Shown: positions 1 through 11,205 of the stretch, in pieces | Numbering within the stretch: the stretch's first letter is position 1 | Layout of the letters: every line of letters starts with the position of its first letter | Source of the DNA: Beverwykella pulmonaria | Lineage: Eukaryota; Ascomycota; Dothideomycetes; Pleosporales; Melanommataceae | DNA: 64,000 nucleotides | Direction: 5' to 3' | NCBI GenBank assembly: GCA_001599595.1 | Contig: BCHH01000004.1 | Location: 3,020,778-3,084,777 of the forward strand | Notes under the pieces: generated by a model | Databases searched by the model: none | Told to the model about the DNA's origin: nothing | Seen by the model: only the letters and a program-made list of their open reading frames with translations | Made by a program: the position numbers and the translations under genes

Positions 1-22
1 TAATAGGAAATAGGAAATAGGA
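1..22. repeat. short tandem ATAGGAA-type repeat
   Basis: The window opens with about three tandem copies of a 7-bp unit (ATAGGAA). It is an AT-rich microsatellite-like tract in non-coding sequence with no sign of function. Confidence 0.5.
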
Positions 23-2007
23 TGTTGTTTTGTTGCTTATAATGGGTAGGCGAAGGATGCCAGTAGCTGAGGGCGAATCGTACGAAAAACTGGGTATTTG
101 TAAAAGTGTTGCAGGGCGCAGAGCGCAAGAAGAGTAAACGTGGATGGCAAATGTTAAAACTGATGCTCCATAGATAGACGTTGGACAAAACGTGGGGTTT
201 GGCAGAATTGGCCCGGATGGAATCACCAGACCTGTTAATTATGTTGTGGGGATGGCGAGAGACAGTGCTGTGGTGCTATCATGAAAGGAAGAGCTGCCAG
301 GAGCAGGCACGACCCAAGCAATAGCCAGCTGGATAGTCAGAGCGGAGCTGGTGGGCATTGGGCGCGGCCAGGGATTGAGTATGGAATGTGCGGTAGGTAG
401 TGAATACCGGCTCATTCGTTCAGCGGGAGTAGACTACGGCGGAGCGAGTCTGGGGGGCGTGAGTGGCCTAGAGGGGCCAGAATGGAGAGCCGCGTGGTCG
501 GAGTTAAGCGTGGGGAATAACGATGAAGGGCATTGCGGCGTGGTGGCAGCGGATGTTACTAGGAGGGTGGCAGCGACATGATGGAGCCAGGTGAAGAGAT
601 TTGAAACGACCGCAGCGAGGAACACGACGGTGAGGTCAGAGCCGTAGCTGGAACGGCAGGCGACGGCCGGGGATTTGTTGATGTGTGGGAGGACAACCGA
701 CGACAGGCCGACGACAGGGCCGACGTGCAGCGTCGTTTACGAATTGGCAAGCCAAGGCAGGCGCACGCACCGCGGGACAGCAGCGGAGCGCGTCAGGGAA
801 TGTCCTGGCTAGCAGCAAGATGCGCAGGCGGTGAGGGCTGGGGATCGAGACAAAGGACGGAATCGAGCCCGCACGCCGGCGACGCGCTGCAGAGTGACGG
901 GCTAGCTGGCTCGGCGGAGGGATACGGGTGCCGGCCCAATGAGACACGGCGGCGCAGAGGGAGCAGACGCGTTGGTGGGGCGGGCAATGGCAGGCGGCAT
1001 GGCAGAATGACGTGCGGGTGAGGGAATGGCATTCTGGAGCTGACACCGATGCAGATGCAGCGATTGGCCGAGCGTCCCAACCCTCCTTTGCGCGTTCTCT
1101 TCCGGCTGGCGGGTCTGAATGAACGGCATCGCCTACTGGCGCCAAAATTCCCTCGGTGGGCGTGAGGCGAGGCGGGCAAAAGGGGTGGATCTCGATCAGC
1201 ATGCGTGCGCAGGCGACAGCTCGGAACAGACTGTGCTTCGCGGAAAACTGCCCACCGCTGGCCTTCCCACAATCCACAGCCCACAAACACTCTCTCCCTG
1301 CATCCTCGTCATGCTAGAGACTGACCCGGGAGTCTGCCGAGCGAACGCTGCCCGCGGGGCGGAGTGGAGCTCTCGGCACCCTCCCTAGCGGATAGCCACT
1401 CCTTGCGAATACGGTGCAGGCCTTGGCGTTGGGAGGAGTCGATGCAGTGCTCCTCCACAGCAGATGGGCATCTCGAAATCTACCATGGAGCAAAATGGGA
1501 ATCTAGGCAGTTTGCGATGCTGCGAGCGATCTCGATCCCCAGGGCCTGCCACACCGGCGCGCGCATCTGAGCCGATCAACGATCAGGAAGTTAAGAGCAA
1601 AATCTGCCACACTTAACCGAGTTTGATGTCGGCAGCATGCTGAGTGATACCTGGCGATGGCAGGTGTTGATATGGGTTGTTGCTGCTTCCATCGTGTCTG
1701 GGCGGATTTTTCGATCACGTGCTCAACCATCTCAACTGATTATGATAAGTCAAGTTTCATCGTTGCTGCTTCCAATAAACGATTTGAGCCGTCATCCATC
1801 TCGGTGGCTCTGAAAATTGCGCGAGGGCTTTCAAAGCCCAATCCAAGGCATATTTAATGAAGTCGTGTGCTGCGGTCGTGTGCCCGCGTGACAACCTTAC
1901 CCCCGCAGAATCCTCGTCTGCGCAGCCAATGCCGCCGCAGGGAGCATCATACTCACGACGTGCTTGCTGGTGACAAGTCTTCCTCACCTCTCTACTGCTC
2001 GACATCC
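1..2007. other. stretch without a supported gene
   Basis: Open frames exist on both strands (for example 636-1286 minus and 683-1021 plus), but their translations are Arg/Pro/Ala-rich, overlap one another in all frames and show no recognisable family motif, as expected from GC-rich non-coding DNA. The last few hundred bases should hold the 3' UTR of LSM5. A gene to the left of the window could have its 5' or 3' flank here. Confidence 0.5.
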
Positions 2008-2568
2008 TCATCCAGTCATGGCCGCATCCTCTTCTCTCTCCGACTCGTCATCTTCTCCCTCGATGACTGTCTTTCCGTCTCCGCCAGGGACCATCTGCAA
2101 TTCATCAGCGTCGAAAGCAGCCTGGAAGGTATTTCTTGATCGTACCATGCAGATTTTGTTGCCGTTGAGAAGAATCTTTGGCAGCTTGCTGTTGCCCTCG
2201 ATGGGGTCGCTGCGTATTCATTAGTCAGATATGCAAATTGAAACATGGAAAGGAGACAAACACTTCGGTCACGTCTTCCAAGACCATATCTATCCCTTTG
2301 TTAGTCGGTTGTTTGCAATGAATTGTCCAACCCGCACTTACTGACATAATCGTCGAAGCCGAGCAATTTCCCGATGAACTCTAACGTACATTAGAATGAG
2401 CTTCGCGATGCGTAATATCCAACATACCTTTGCCCGTGTCCATGATGACCCAGATTTGCGAGCCGACGCACTTGTCGATGAGCTCTGCGGGGGCAATTAG
2501 CCATGCAACACTTCCAAGCAAAACACTACAAGCATACCAAGGGGAAGTAGATTTTCCAGACGCGCCAT
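2008..2568 (-). CDS. LSM5: LSM5, U6 snRNA-associated Sm-like protein
   Basis: LSm5 is one subunit of the seven-membered Lsm rings: Lsm2-8 binds the U6 snRNA 3' end in the nucleus, and Lsm1-7 acts in cytoplasmic mRNA decapping. The gene was assembled from six exons: 2568-2538, 2484-2428, 2380-2342, 2289-2262, 2209-2146 and 2094-2008. All junctions are GT-AG and in phase, giving 101 aa. Sm motif 1 is visible as LLPLELIDKCVGSQIWVIMD followed by EFIGKLLGFDDYVNMVLEDV, and Sm motif 2 as KILLNGNKICM followed by MVPGGDG. The C-terminus is an acidic tail (GEDDESEREED). The length fits the family (about 90 aa) plus this tail. Intron density is very high for 306 coding nt, and exon 4 is only 28 nt. The start is the only ATG in frame before the MARLENLLPL peptide. 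It is divergent from the exonuclease gene. Confidence 0.93.
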
Positions 2569-2813
2569 GATAGCAGTTTCTATGGCGATAAATTTGGTTG
2601 GTGGGTCTCGCAAACGTCTGGATGTGTGTGCGGCAGCAAGGCGAGGAGACGTTGGTGATCAAAGTTTGGGGATGCTTGGCACGCGGGGAGTTGGGGCAAG
2701 CGAATTTCTCGCGTCCAGCAAGGGTCGCCGATGCGTCACGCACAGCAGCTGCAGGCAGACGTCAACCTCCCTTACACGTCTGGTGCCTAGTCGGAGCACT
2801 ACAATGGAGCCCA
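2569..2813. promoter_or_regulatory. shared divergent promoter region, LSM5 / exonuclease gene
   Basis: Only 245 bp separate the two start codons, so the upstream control sequences of both genes must lie here or overlap the 5' UTRs. No TATA box or defined factor site could be assigned by eye. Confidence 0.45.
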
Positions 2814-5800
2814 ATGCTCCGCTGGCAATGCGCTCTCCTCCCCCACGCGCCAGCTTCAGCTTCCAGCATTGTTCGCTACCGTCTGAGGAGCATGCCATGT
2901 GTCGCGTCCAGTATGCGGCACTTCATGGCGCAATATAGGTACACCTTCTACCAACACTGGATACCTCGCCTGGGTCAAGAGCTAATACATCTCTAGGACC
3001 CCGCCATCTTGCCAAACGCCTTCCTCCACGACCTCAATATCCAAGCGTGTGCAGAGCACTCCAACGCCCTACAATGCCACATCCGAACAGGTATGGAGTC
3101 AATGGCGAAGCGCTGTGCTCGCATGGCGGTACTATGGAACACAGAGCGCGTCGCCGCAGACCTTGGCAATTGTGTGCCCGCGAGATTACCTCGGGCGGGA
3201 AGAAGTTCGTGCCCCGATGGGGAGCATGCCAAAGTGGTCGGTCGAGATGAATAACCATGGAGTCTTGACGCTAAATAGCTCCGTTGGCAGTGATGTGGAG
3301 TCAGGAAGGCCACACATCTTCGATGGAAACCGCGCCAACAACGCGACCACGGCCTGTGCTACGTATCGTAACGAACGCATCCTGTTCAAGGCCGCATTAC
3401 GCGCATTCCAGGATTTTCGCCAGCTCAAATACAAGCTCGCGGAAGTAGCCGGTCAGTTCATGAAGAGTTTAGTAGGACTTCGGGCAGAAGAACGCTACTT
3501 AACTCCACACTCTCCCGAGGCAGAAAGATTACAAAAGGAAATTAAGAAAAAAGACATGTGGATGGTGTGGCTCAACTTGAAAAGAGAAGATTCCAGCTAC
3601 AACAGCTGGGCGATGGAAGGACCAAGTCACTGGTACCATGAATCCTTCAAATACTTGCAAGTTTACAAAGCTGTATTGGATGATGCTACCTACGCAACGT
3701 GGACGTCGAGAGTGGCTCTGGGCTTGAGGATATCCAATGTTGAGTTGGCAGCCATGGAATCCATTGTCGCCATAAAACATCTTTCGGGCGTCAATTTAAC
3801 TGCGCCAGAATTTCCGACGGGTATGAGAGCCTCTGCGACTCCAAATCCCCGTATCCAGAGTGTGAAAACGCTGCACCATCGACGACTTGTTTACCGCAGA
3901 ATGGTCGATGAATTCGAAGATCACCTCTCAACCATGCAAGCTCTCGCCAACATTTTTCGAGCTAGGACCGCAGCATTAATGTACCTGGATCTTCTAGAGT
4001 GCGGTCAACTGAGTCAACTGCAGGTTCGAATCCTTGCGTCCTACTTCACGAACCTTTTCGTTATTACAAACTTAAAGAAAAGAGGCTTAAATTGCGACGT
4101 CTTTGACATATTTCCAAGTAAGAAGTCGGACCCACGCCTTGTGGTAATTGAAAAGCTGTACAAACACATAATGCGTGTTGTATATGACAAAATGCGGCCC
4201 ATGATTGGCGATTTTGAACTTGGGCTGTACGAGAGAAGTAGAGAAATTGAAAACTCTGGATCACTCCCACCACACGCCGCAAAAATCCGACGAAATACGC
4301 TCCGATATATAAAGAGTAGGCATCTGAATTTATACGAAGATGCTGTAGGACTTCTCGTACCATTCGGATTTAAGCCATCGAAGCGTTATAGGCAGCTCTG
4401 CCACCATGCTACTAGAAAAGGAATTCGCACACTACGACAAGTTCAAAGTGCTACCCTACACAGACGAGCGCTGAACTTGCCACATCGTTCGACAGAGGAA
4501 CGAGCTGCACATCGTAAACATGTCCACACATGCCGGGATGCACTCATCAAGAGAGCCCTGAGGGGAACGATAATCAAAGAGATGATGGTGCTACAAAAGG
4601 AGCCTATGGAGAGAAATATTGTATCATCCAAGCAAAGGGTGGAAATTCGAAAGTATTGGACTCTGGAGAATGTGGTACGATACATCCACATTAAGTCCAG
4701 GTCCGAACTGCGGGCTGCACGAAAGAAGTCTTCAGATCGGTGTTGGCGTCTCATCGTCGGAAGGATCCACTCGGGTCGAAAAGAGTTGTATCTCGAGAAG
4801 TCGTCATTGGTAAACATCGTAATTGATGTTCCGGAGCGAACACGACGTCGAAAAAGAATTCGTACGATTCTCGACACGCCACTATTTAGTATAACAAGGC
4901 AACAGAAGCGTCGACAAATTCGTGCCCTTCTTCAACTCTTTCCGCTCCTCATAAACATTAAGCGGACTTCGCGAACTCCATTATTGCCCAATGCAGAGAC
5001 GACGCTTGGCAAAGTTTGCGGCATCTTAGGTTTCAGCGTGCCCACCCCGGTCAATGATGTCGGTAAAGCTACGGGCCGTTTAATTCGCTCTCGAACGCGT
5101 TTAACTCCAACGCCTCGAATGCGAGCGCCTCATCCAACCATTTGGTTCGCAGAACAGCAAACAACTCATTGCTCTAGTGAGGTGTCCAAGTCGTTAACCG
5201 ACCCCGACAACAACTTTACAAACCCCTACGATAGCTCTGCAAACTCGAATACCAACTCTACGAACCACCACCACGACCAGGACTCCAGAATAGTACCCGA
5301 GAAGGACCAACAGTACCCAGTCTCAAACGACGACATGGACAAGGAACCGGAATATCCCAGTGGTAGAGAGCAGGAGAACGAGTCAGGTAGCGAAAGTGAT
5401 GTAAATAGCGATCTTGAAAGCGATGCCGAGAGCGAAAATGAGGACGGCCAGGAGATCCACATTCCGCTCTCTTTCCAGATCCCGCCAGACATGCTCCGTG
5501 CAGCCATGCAAGCCTCACCGAACAGCCAAGCAAGCTTTTACAGCCACCGACTCTATCGAGGTCTTCAAGATCAAATGCTATCCGTCCACTATTGCTGTAA
5601 CATGGAAGTTGCAGAAAGAGTCGCCAAGTATTTCGTGGACGAAAAGGTCCTGGGCTTCGATATTGAATGGAAACCTTGGGGATCCTCAAACTCGATTAAA
5701 GACAATGCTTCCTTGATTCAGATCGCATCTGAGGACCGGATCGCCTTATTCCACATTTCGCTCTTCACCGGAGAGACTGCTGATGAGCTCATGCCGCCCA

Positions 5801-7386
5801 CTCTGAAAACGATATTAATGTCCCCGGACATTCTCAAGGTTGGCGTTGCCATCAAAGGCGATTTCACGCGGTTGGAGAAATACCTGGGTGTAAAAGCCCG
5901 TGGTGTATTCGAGATCAGCCGTCTCCACAACCTGGTCGAACACTACGCTACGAACCCCTGCAAAGTAAGCAAGAGGCTGGTTTCTCTTGCGACGCAGACA
6001 AAGCGCCATCTTCAGCTCCCGCTGTTCAAAGGCGATGTACGTGAGAGTGATTGGACCAAGAGACTGACCGCAGATCAACTCCGCTACGCGGCCACAGACG
6101 CATATGCCGGCCTGCGCATCTTCGACGTTCTCGAGTCCAAACGGAAGCAACTCAAGCCGATTCCACCCCTACCAGATTCTTGCGATAGTGATGTTAATTT
6201 GACCAGGCCTACCAAGATCTCCAAATCAGCTGCCGCGGCCAAGGAAGAGGAAGCTCTCAAAGCAAATGAAGATGTTGAGATGGTAGAAGACACAGAAGAG
6301 TACGAAACTGCGCCAGAAGAACTCATAGATAGCCACGAGCTTGAGGCTTTCTCCGAGTCAGTGTCCGAGAGTTCGGAGCAGAATGATGCACCTGACTCCG
6401 ACTTTATACCCAAATCGCAGCGAGTCGGCCGTATGTCTCTCGATCCGGGTCAGCGTGACGGCGAAGCATTTGGCAATTCCCCAAAAGCAAAACGTGTTGG
6501 GCTTGTTGATTTCTCCAAGTTGCCAGGCACTGATCCTGGGTATCCCAAGCTCCCACGCTTATCGTCCGAAGACGAAGGTGATTCGGATTCGTCGGACGCG
6601 TTCGATCCTCCTCCCAAGACACGTCTACGAAGGCGTATAGTCAAAGCCACATCCCAAGAAGGAATTATTCCGGAGACAAACAACAATGTAGATGTGGACG
6701 AGTTTGAAGACAAAGAGCTGGAGGCACTACTCTCATCCATGGACATCGACGACATTCTCAAATCTAAGTGCGATCCTGCAGGGACAAACGCTGCATTGAA
6801 CGACGCGCAACTTCCTGCTATGTCAGCTCGAGGTTCCGTCTTCAAGAGAAACGAAGAAGAGGAATGGGGCGTCGTCTCTTCACAAACTCCACTCGCAACC
6901 CCTGCCAAAGACAAGAAGAGAAGGAATCCCAAACACATCGAAGAATCCCCACCCGTATCCTCCACGACTCCAGACGCCATTCTCCCTCTCCAATTCAAAC
7001 CCCTTACTCCCGACACCACCCCCAAATCCCCTGAGTACATTCTCGCCGACACTTGGGCACAGGCCTACCTGCTCCGGACTATTCCCAGCGCCGCCTCAGC
7101 CTCAACCTCCACTTCCTCACCGTCACGAATTCGCGCCACGGTCCCGCATCTACGCGCCTACCATCTGTGGCACCACCAACGGCTACCACTGGAAGAGATC
7201 GCAAGCCACTTAAGGGATCCGCCGCTGGCAATTAATACCGTAGTGAGCTATATAGCTCAAGCAGTAGATTTGGAGAGGCTGGATGTGAGTAATGATGAGC
7301 TAAAAGTGGTGTTGAGGGCATTGCCGGTTGGGCTGAGGTTTGGGAGGTATAGGAGGTTGGTTGAGAGAGTGAGGGGTTTGAATTGA
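2814..7386 (+). CDS. WRN-type 3'-5' exonuclease domain protein with C-terminal HTH
   Basis: Predicted 1,504 aa from two exons (2814-2938 and 2997-7386). The long second exon is open from its acceptor, but its first ATG comes only at 3217. An upstream exon in matching phase supplies ATG 2814; its intron has a GCTAATA branch site and ends CTCTAG. A DEDDy RNase D/WRN exonuclease domain lies at about residues 905-1090: Exo I GFDIEW (D929, E931), Exo II KVGVAIKGDFTRLEKYLG, Exo III YAATDA. The last 100 residues (LRAYHLWHHQRLPLEEIASH) resemble the helicase-associated HTH_40 domain found at RecQ C-termini, but no helicase domain is present. The first 40 residues are Arg-rich, lack acidic residues and look like a mitochondrial presequence. 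Residues about 100-720 form a Lys/Arg-rich region I do not recognise; about 770-870 and 1100-1390 are acidic and low complexity. Nuclease activity is inferred from the conserved acidic residues; the true substrate is unknown. Confidence 0.8.
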
Positions 7387-7827
7387 GAGATAGGATGAGA
7401 TTTGGAATGCGAGGCGGGCTGTAGCACGTATCTTAAATGTATGTGTGTGTTAAAATGATAGACCGATGCGAAATATGGGAATTTTGGATAGACAGTTCGT
7501 AACAGTACATTGCGTTTTGCATCAACGTTGGTAGGTTACTTGCGTGGACTGATACCCCTGTATTAATACACACTTCTCTAGATGATGATATGCATACGGT
7601 ACACACGCAATAGAATCAAACGCTCCTCTTTCATTTAAATCTCACATTGATTGCGAGTATGCTGATATTTGAAAACACCAATACATTCCTTTACAATCTT
7701 GATGCTCGAGAACAATTCGTTGCAAGAGGAAAATATTGTGTGAACATCGCGCATACAAAGACTTGCATGTCTAGCACCATTCATTCTTAATATCAAGGTA
7801 ACGTAATAAGGGGTTTATCTACTGCTC
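7387..7827. other. 3' UTR / intergenic
   Basis: AT-rich sequence following the exonuclease stop codon, presumably holding its 3' UTR and terminator and those of any minus-strand gene to the right. No motif could be assigned. Confidence 0.4.
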
Positions 7828-9475
7828 TTACTTTTCTGCCGGGGACTTGTTACCCGCCTGGAGGGTCTTGAAGATCGCATGGAGGAGCGAAATTTTATCC
7901 CAGACGCCCTGCTGGAGAAGCAGCTAAAGTTAGGGTGCGTGCGTCCGAATTTCTTCCGCCAGTCTGGGATCTCTTCCCCTTCTTCCTACAATCTCCACAT
8001 ATATGCACCAATACTCTCAGGGCAGGCGGAAGAGCGTCAAGATCAAACTCTCATCGTCCAAGCGGATATTCACGCGCTTCTCACCCGTCTCCTCCTTCTC
8101 CGCAAGCGCCATTCCGATCGACGCCTTGCCGTCAATAGCGGGAATCCTCTGGGCATTGAGTAGCAGTCCAAAGAACGCAAGTTCTTTTTGTGGGTGTAGC
8201 TTGTGTCGCTGGTCCATTCATGAACTGTAACAGTTTCATGAATTTTCGAATCCTCCTTAGGTGCTTTGTCTAGTTACAGTGCGAGTCGCTAGGATATACG
8301 CAATCTTTACAGAAGTCTGGGTCCTGCTGATCACCGGGGAAGATGTTTCGTGGGAATTGGTGAGTTTGTACTCTTCGAAATGTTCGAGCAAGGAGCCGTT
8401 ACTAAAGCGCAGCGTGAGGGAAAGCGAAGTATCCGTTATGGCGAGCCTACTAACGACGAGACTACTAACGACGAGAGCATTTCAGTTGCTACTTCTTCTA
8501 CTACTTCGTCCGTTGTTGGAGAAGTGATACACTCGAACAAGATTCTTGCCGTTATCAGTGTTCGAGACAATGGAGCTTCCTCCCCGTTGTTATGCAAGAC
8601 GGCGCAAGCTAGTCAAGTGATATATGTGCAAAGAGTGATCGACAGAGAGGTGCGGAGGTGTCAAACAGTGAGGTGGTGTACCTTTACCATGATCTACTGC
8701 CTTGAGAGATGCGTTCAAAAGATCGAAATGGTTACACGGAGGATGTGATATTAAGTACCGGATATATTATGCCTCGATCATGCAATGGTAGGAACGCTTG
8801 AGCGACAGGTGGAAGACTTCATGCGAGAGTTAAAAACAAATGACAAAAGAGTGGCAAGACTTCCGTTCATCTGTAAAATCGTGGTAGCCAGGGTATTGGC
8901 TATGGCCGTGGTCTCTACAGCGAGGAAATGGAAGTCAGTTGCCTGCAACCAATGCGGTCAAACTTACAGAACATAGCAATCAAAACACACACGAGACTAT
9001 GTAGATATCTATGGCGCAAATAGCACACACATTGAGTCATAAAATGATTGCTGGGGGAGGGAAAAGCTGTTGTCGAGTCTACAACATTTCGAGGTGCACT
9101 CATGGACTCTAGATTATCATTCATCGTCAAAGAGTTCGAATCTTTTGATTTCGACCCCATACCACGTTTCTAGTATCTGTCTGGCAGCCACGTCTTAAGA
9201 TTCATTCAAATTTATGAATATGTACTTTCCCGATTCTCGGGATCTGGGGATGAGGAATGTATAGTGGAGTTTGAGGTAAAGAGCAATGGGGAAAGGAGGA
9301 ACGAGAGTGAGGCGAGAACGAGAAGTGCGAGTGGAAAAAAAGGCGATCGAGAACACAGTTTATAAGAACAGGTGCAATCGCATTCCAGGAGACCTCTGGA
9401 GGTGTTGTACTATACCTTTTTCTTTCTGGCAGAAATTCGGTCTTTGGCCTTATCTGATATCAAGTCGTTCTCCAT
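7828..9475 (-). other. unresolved coding-like block, possibly an intron-rich or decayed gene
   Basis: Several minus-strand pieces look translated but could not be joined. A start-like peptide (MENDLISDKAKDRISARKKK) reads down from 9475 and is followed by GTATAG. A serine-rich piece (LTMNDNLESMSAPRNVVDST) lies near 9060-9150. A peptide KELAFFGLLLNAQRIPAIDG reads near 8130-8190. A terminal piece (VWDKISLLHAIFKTLQAGN) ends at a TAA at 7828-7830 after a CCTAAC...CAG acceptor-like sequence. Stops and frame changes separate the pieces, so this is either one gene with many small exons or a pseudogene. A plus-strand frame (8350-8748, non-ATG start) overlaps it without recognisable homology. No family could be named. 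Confidence 0.25.
8447..8476. repeat. perfect 15-bp tandem duplication
   Basis: The unit CTACTAACGACGAGA occurs twice head to tail (8447-8461 and 8462-8476). The length is a multiple of three, so it would keep any reading frame open. It lies inside the unresolved block. Confidence 0.9.
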
Positions 9476-9753
9476 ACAGCATGCAATTTTACTGATTTGG
9501 GGATTCGGGATCTAGCGGGTCAGATCATCGCGCTCTGGAAAGCATACGACGTTCGTAACTCCAGCTCTGGACTTTCTTCTTTCGGTTGCCACCCCGATCA
9601 ACCAAGTTCCCAGTGTCACACTTCGTGTGCGAACATGCTTAGTTCCACATTCATATACACGTATCATACACATGACCGACCCAGGGTATCATATTCACAT
9701 CCAAGCCCATTTCTGTCTTTTCACTGCTCGTTCTCACACCCTCGGTATACATG

Positions 9754-10355
9754 TTACCACCACCTCCTCCCCACCTCCTTGGCCTTCTCCTTGCCCTCTA
9801 CTACGATCTCTTTCACTCCCTCGGCTTTCTCCTTAGCCGCCGCCCTCTGCTCCAATATCGCGTTCTTCAACTCGGTCTTCAAACCTTGGATCTCATCTAC
9901 ACACCGCCATCAGCTTCCCTCCCTAGACGAAGTAGAAATCAGTAACACTCGAGGCGTACCTTCGACATCCTTTTTCTCTTCTAACGTTTCTAGTTTCAGC
10001 CATGCCCAGTACGCGACTTGGTATGTGAAGAGGGCGCCGAGAAAGCATTTTAGGATGGGCGAGCCGAAGGACTTGTAGAATGTGCCCTACATTTCACCCA
10101 TACGTATCAGCCTAAGCTCACCCAAATCGACATGCCTCTTTGAAACGCGCATGCATGACTTGAGGAAGAGGGGCTATGGAATGCACGTACAGTCCGTGTC
10201 GACGGTTCTCTGGGTGGTGGCGGCGGCGGCGGGGGACTCGTATGAGGGGTGGGCTCCGTCGCATAGCTCCTTCTCGTTGCTCTGCCTATGACTCCTGCTC
10301 TTGATTGCAGTAGACGTGGCCGTAGTAGCATAGCTATTCTTCTAGCTTGCGTCAT
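9754..10355 (-). CDS. small mitochondrial single-pass membrane protein with coiled-coil tail
   Basis: Three in-phase exons (10355-10191, 10086-9960, 9896-9754; all GT-AG) give 144 aa. The first 30 residues (MTQARRIAMLLRPRLLQSRA, then GVIGRATRRSYATE) are Arg-rich with no acidic residues and end in the classic RRSYA processing context, so a mitochondrial presequence is likely. A run of eight prolines follows. Exon 2 encodes one probable membrane segment (FGSPILKCFLGALFTYQVAY), then WAWLKLETLEEKKDVE. The last 47 residues (EIQGLKTELKNAILEQRAAA onward) form a charged heptad-like helix, probably a coiled coil facing one side of the inner membrane. I recognise no named family. The architecture resembles small assembly or organising factors of the inner membrane, but that is inference only. 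It is divergent from YSY6. Confidence 0.8.
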
Positions 10356-10857
10356 GGTATTCGATGTGTTGTCGATGTCTCAGGCCGCAGCTTCCAAGCT
10401 CGCTCTCCGATGGTTCCCACTCTTCGTCTTCAGGCCAGATCTTCCGGAACTGAATCGCCTTTTGTAGAACAAAATATGACTCGGAATCTCAATCGCAACG
10501 TGTCGTCCGTCAGATGTGAAGTATAAAACAGGCTGTTCACGATGATATGAGGGGACGAAGAACAAAACGGGAAGCTTGACTCGTTCAATTCGGCACCTCC
10601 GGTCTCCGCCCGCAGCGCACGTACAGAACACGGACCGTGCGCCAGCTTTTGCCAAAGGAACACCTTGCATCACGACGTTTATAATTCCATTGATTCCTCC
10701 GTTGCCGCATTCCGTTTCCCACCATCGCCACCACCAAGCGATCGCTCTCTCCTGCTCCCTCTCCCACTCCAATCCAAGTCCAACACTCCTCACATAGAAT
10801 CCTCGTACCACCAACCACCTTCCCACTCCGCTCCGCACTCTCCGCTCAACCACCGCA
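10356..10857. promoter_or_regulatory. divergent intergenic region, mitochondrial protein / YSY6
   Basis: About 500 bp between two divergent start codons. The part before YSY6 (about 10,720-10,857) is C/T-rich on the plus strand, a pyrimidine-rich tract of the kind common just upstream of start codons in filamentous fungi. The open frame 10380-11048 on the minus strand overlaps YSY6 and has no family signature. Confidence 0.4.
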
Positions 10858-11205
10858 ATGGCACGTTCCCCATTCCTCGTTGGTGAGATCCCTCGACATG
10901 TACTCGCAGATGCTAATGCGTATTCACAGGCGCAAACCCCGCAACAGCGCGCGGCCAACGCTAAATTCGCGCGCCGCGAGGAGGCAAAGATGGGCAAGCC
11001 GGTGGCTCCAACAAAGGTCAAGCAGGACTTCAAGAGCCCGATTAGCAAGGGGTGGATAAGTACGTCTTGCTCCCTTGCCGCGCCTTACGATCAAATTGTC
11101 CGGGGATTCAAAAAGGAGTTATTGGCTAACGTGTACGTTGTAGTTCTCCTCGCCTTCGTTCTCTGTGGCGGTCTGCTCTTCGAGGTCCTGAAGCTGTTCT
11201 TCTAA
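10858..11205 (+). CDS. YSY6: YSY6 / RAMP4 (SERP1) family ER tail-anchored protein
   Basis: RAMP4/Ysy6 is a very small tail-anchored ER protein linked to the Sec61 translocon and ER stress. The signature AQTPQQRAANAKFARREEAK, then MGKPVAP, lies in exon 10930-11059. The membrane anchor (ILLAFVLCGGLLFEVLKLFF) is completed by exon 11144-11205 after a clean GTACGT...TAG intron. Downstream of the initiator this gives 63 residues, matching the family. The first exon is uncertain. ATG 10858 followed directly by the family peptide would need a GC donor (ATG^GCACGT, intron 10861-10929). The alternatives are a GTTGGT donor at 10879 (start MARSPFL) or no splicing (start MARSPFLVGEIP). A branch-like GCTAATG and a CACAG acceptor support an intron here. 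Confidence 0.88.
   Translation: MARSPFLVGEIPRHVLADANAYSQAQTPQQRAANAKFARREEAKMGKPVAPTKVKQDFKSPISKGWISTSCSLAAPYDQIVRGFKKELLANVYVVVLLAFVLCGGLLFEVLKLFF

Noticed and set aside
636..1290. Long minus-strand frames of 216 and 165 codons
   Set aside because: They overlap each other and plus-strand frames, are Arg/Pro/Ala-rich and show no family motif; likely GC-driven chance frames.
4023..4033. GGTTCGAATCC, identical to a tRNA B box
   Set aside because: It lies inside the long exonuclease exon; the flanks do not form a T stem with perfect pairing, and no A box or acceptor stem was found at tRNA spacing.
8350..8748. 132-codon plus-strand frame
   Set aside because: It begins at GTG, contains the 15-bp duplication and lies opposite better-looking minus-strand peptides; no homology recognised.
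10380..11048. 222-codon minus-strand frame
   Set aside because: It runs antisense across the YSY6 exons, starts at a non-ATG codon and has no recognisable features.
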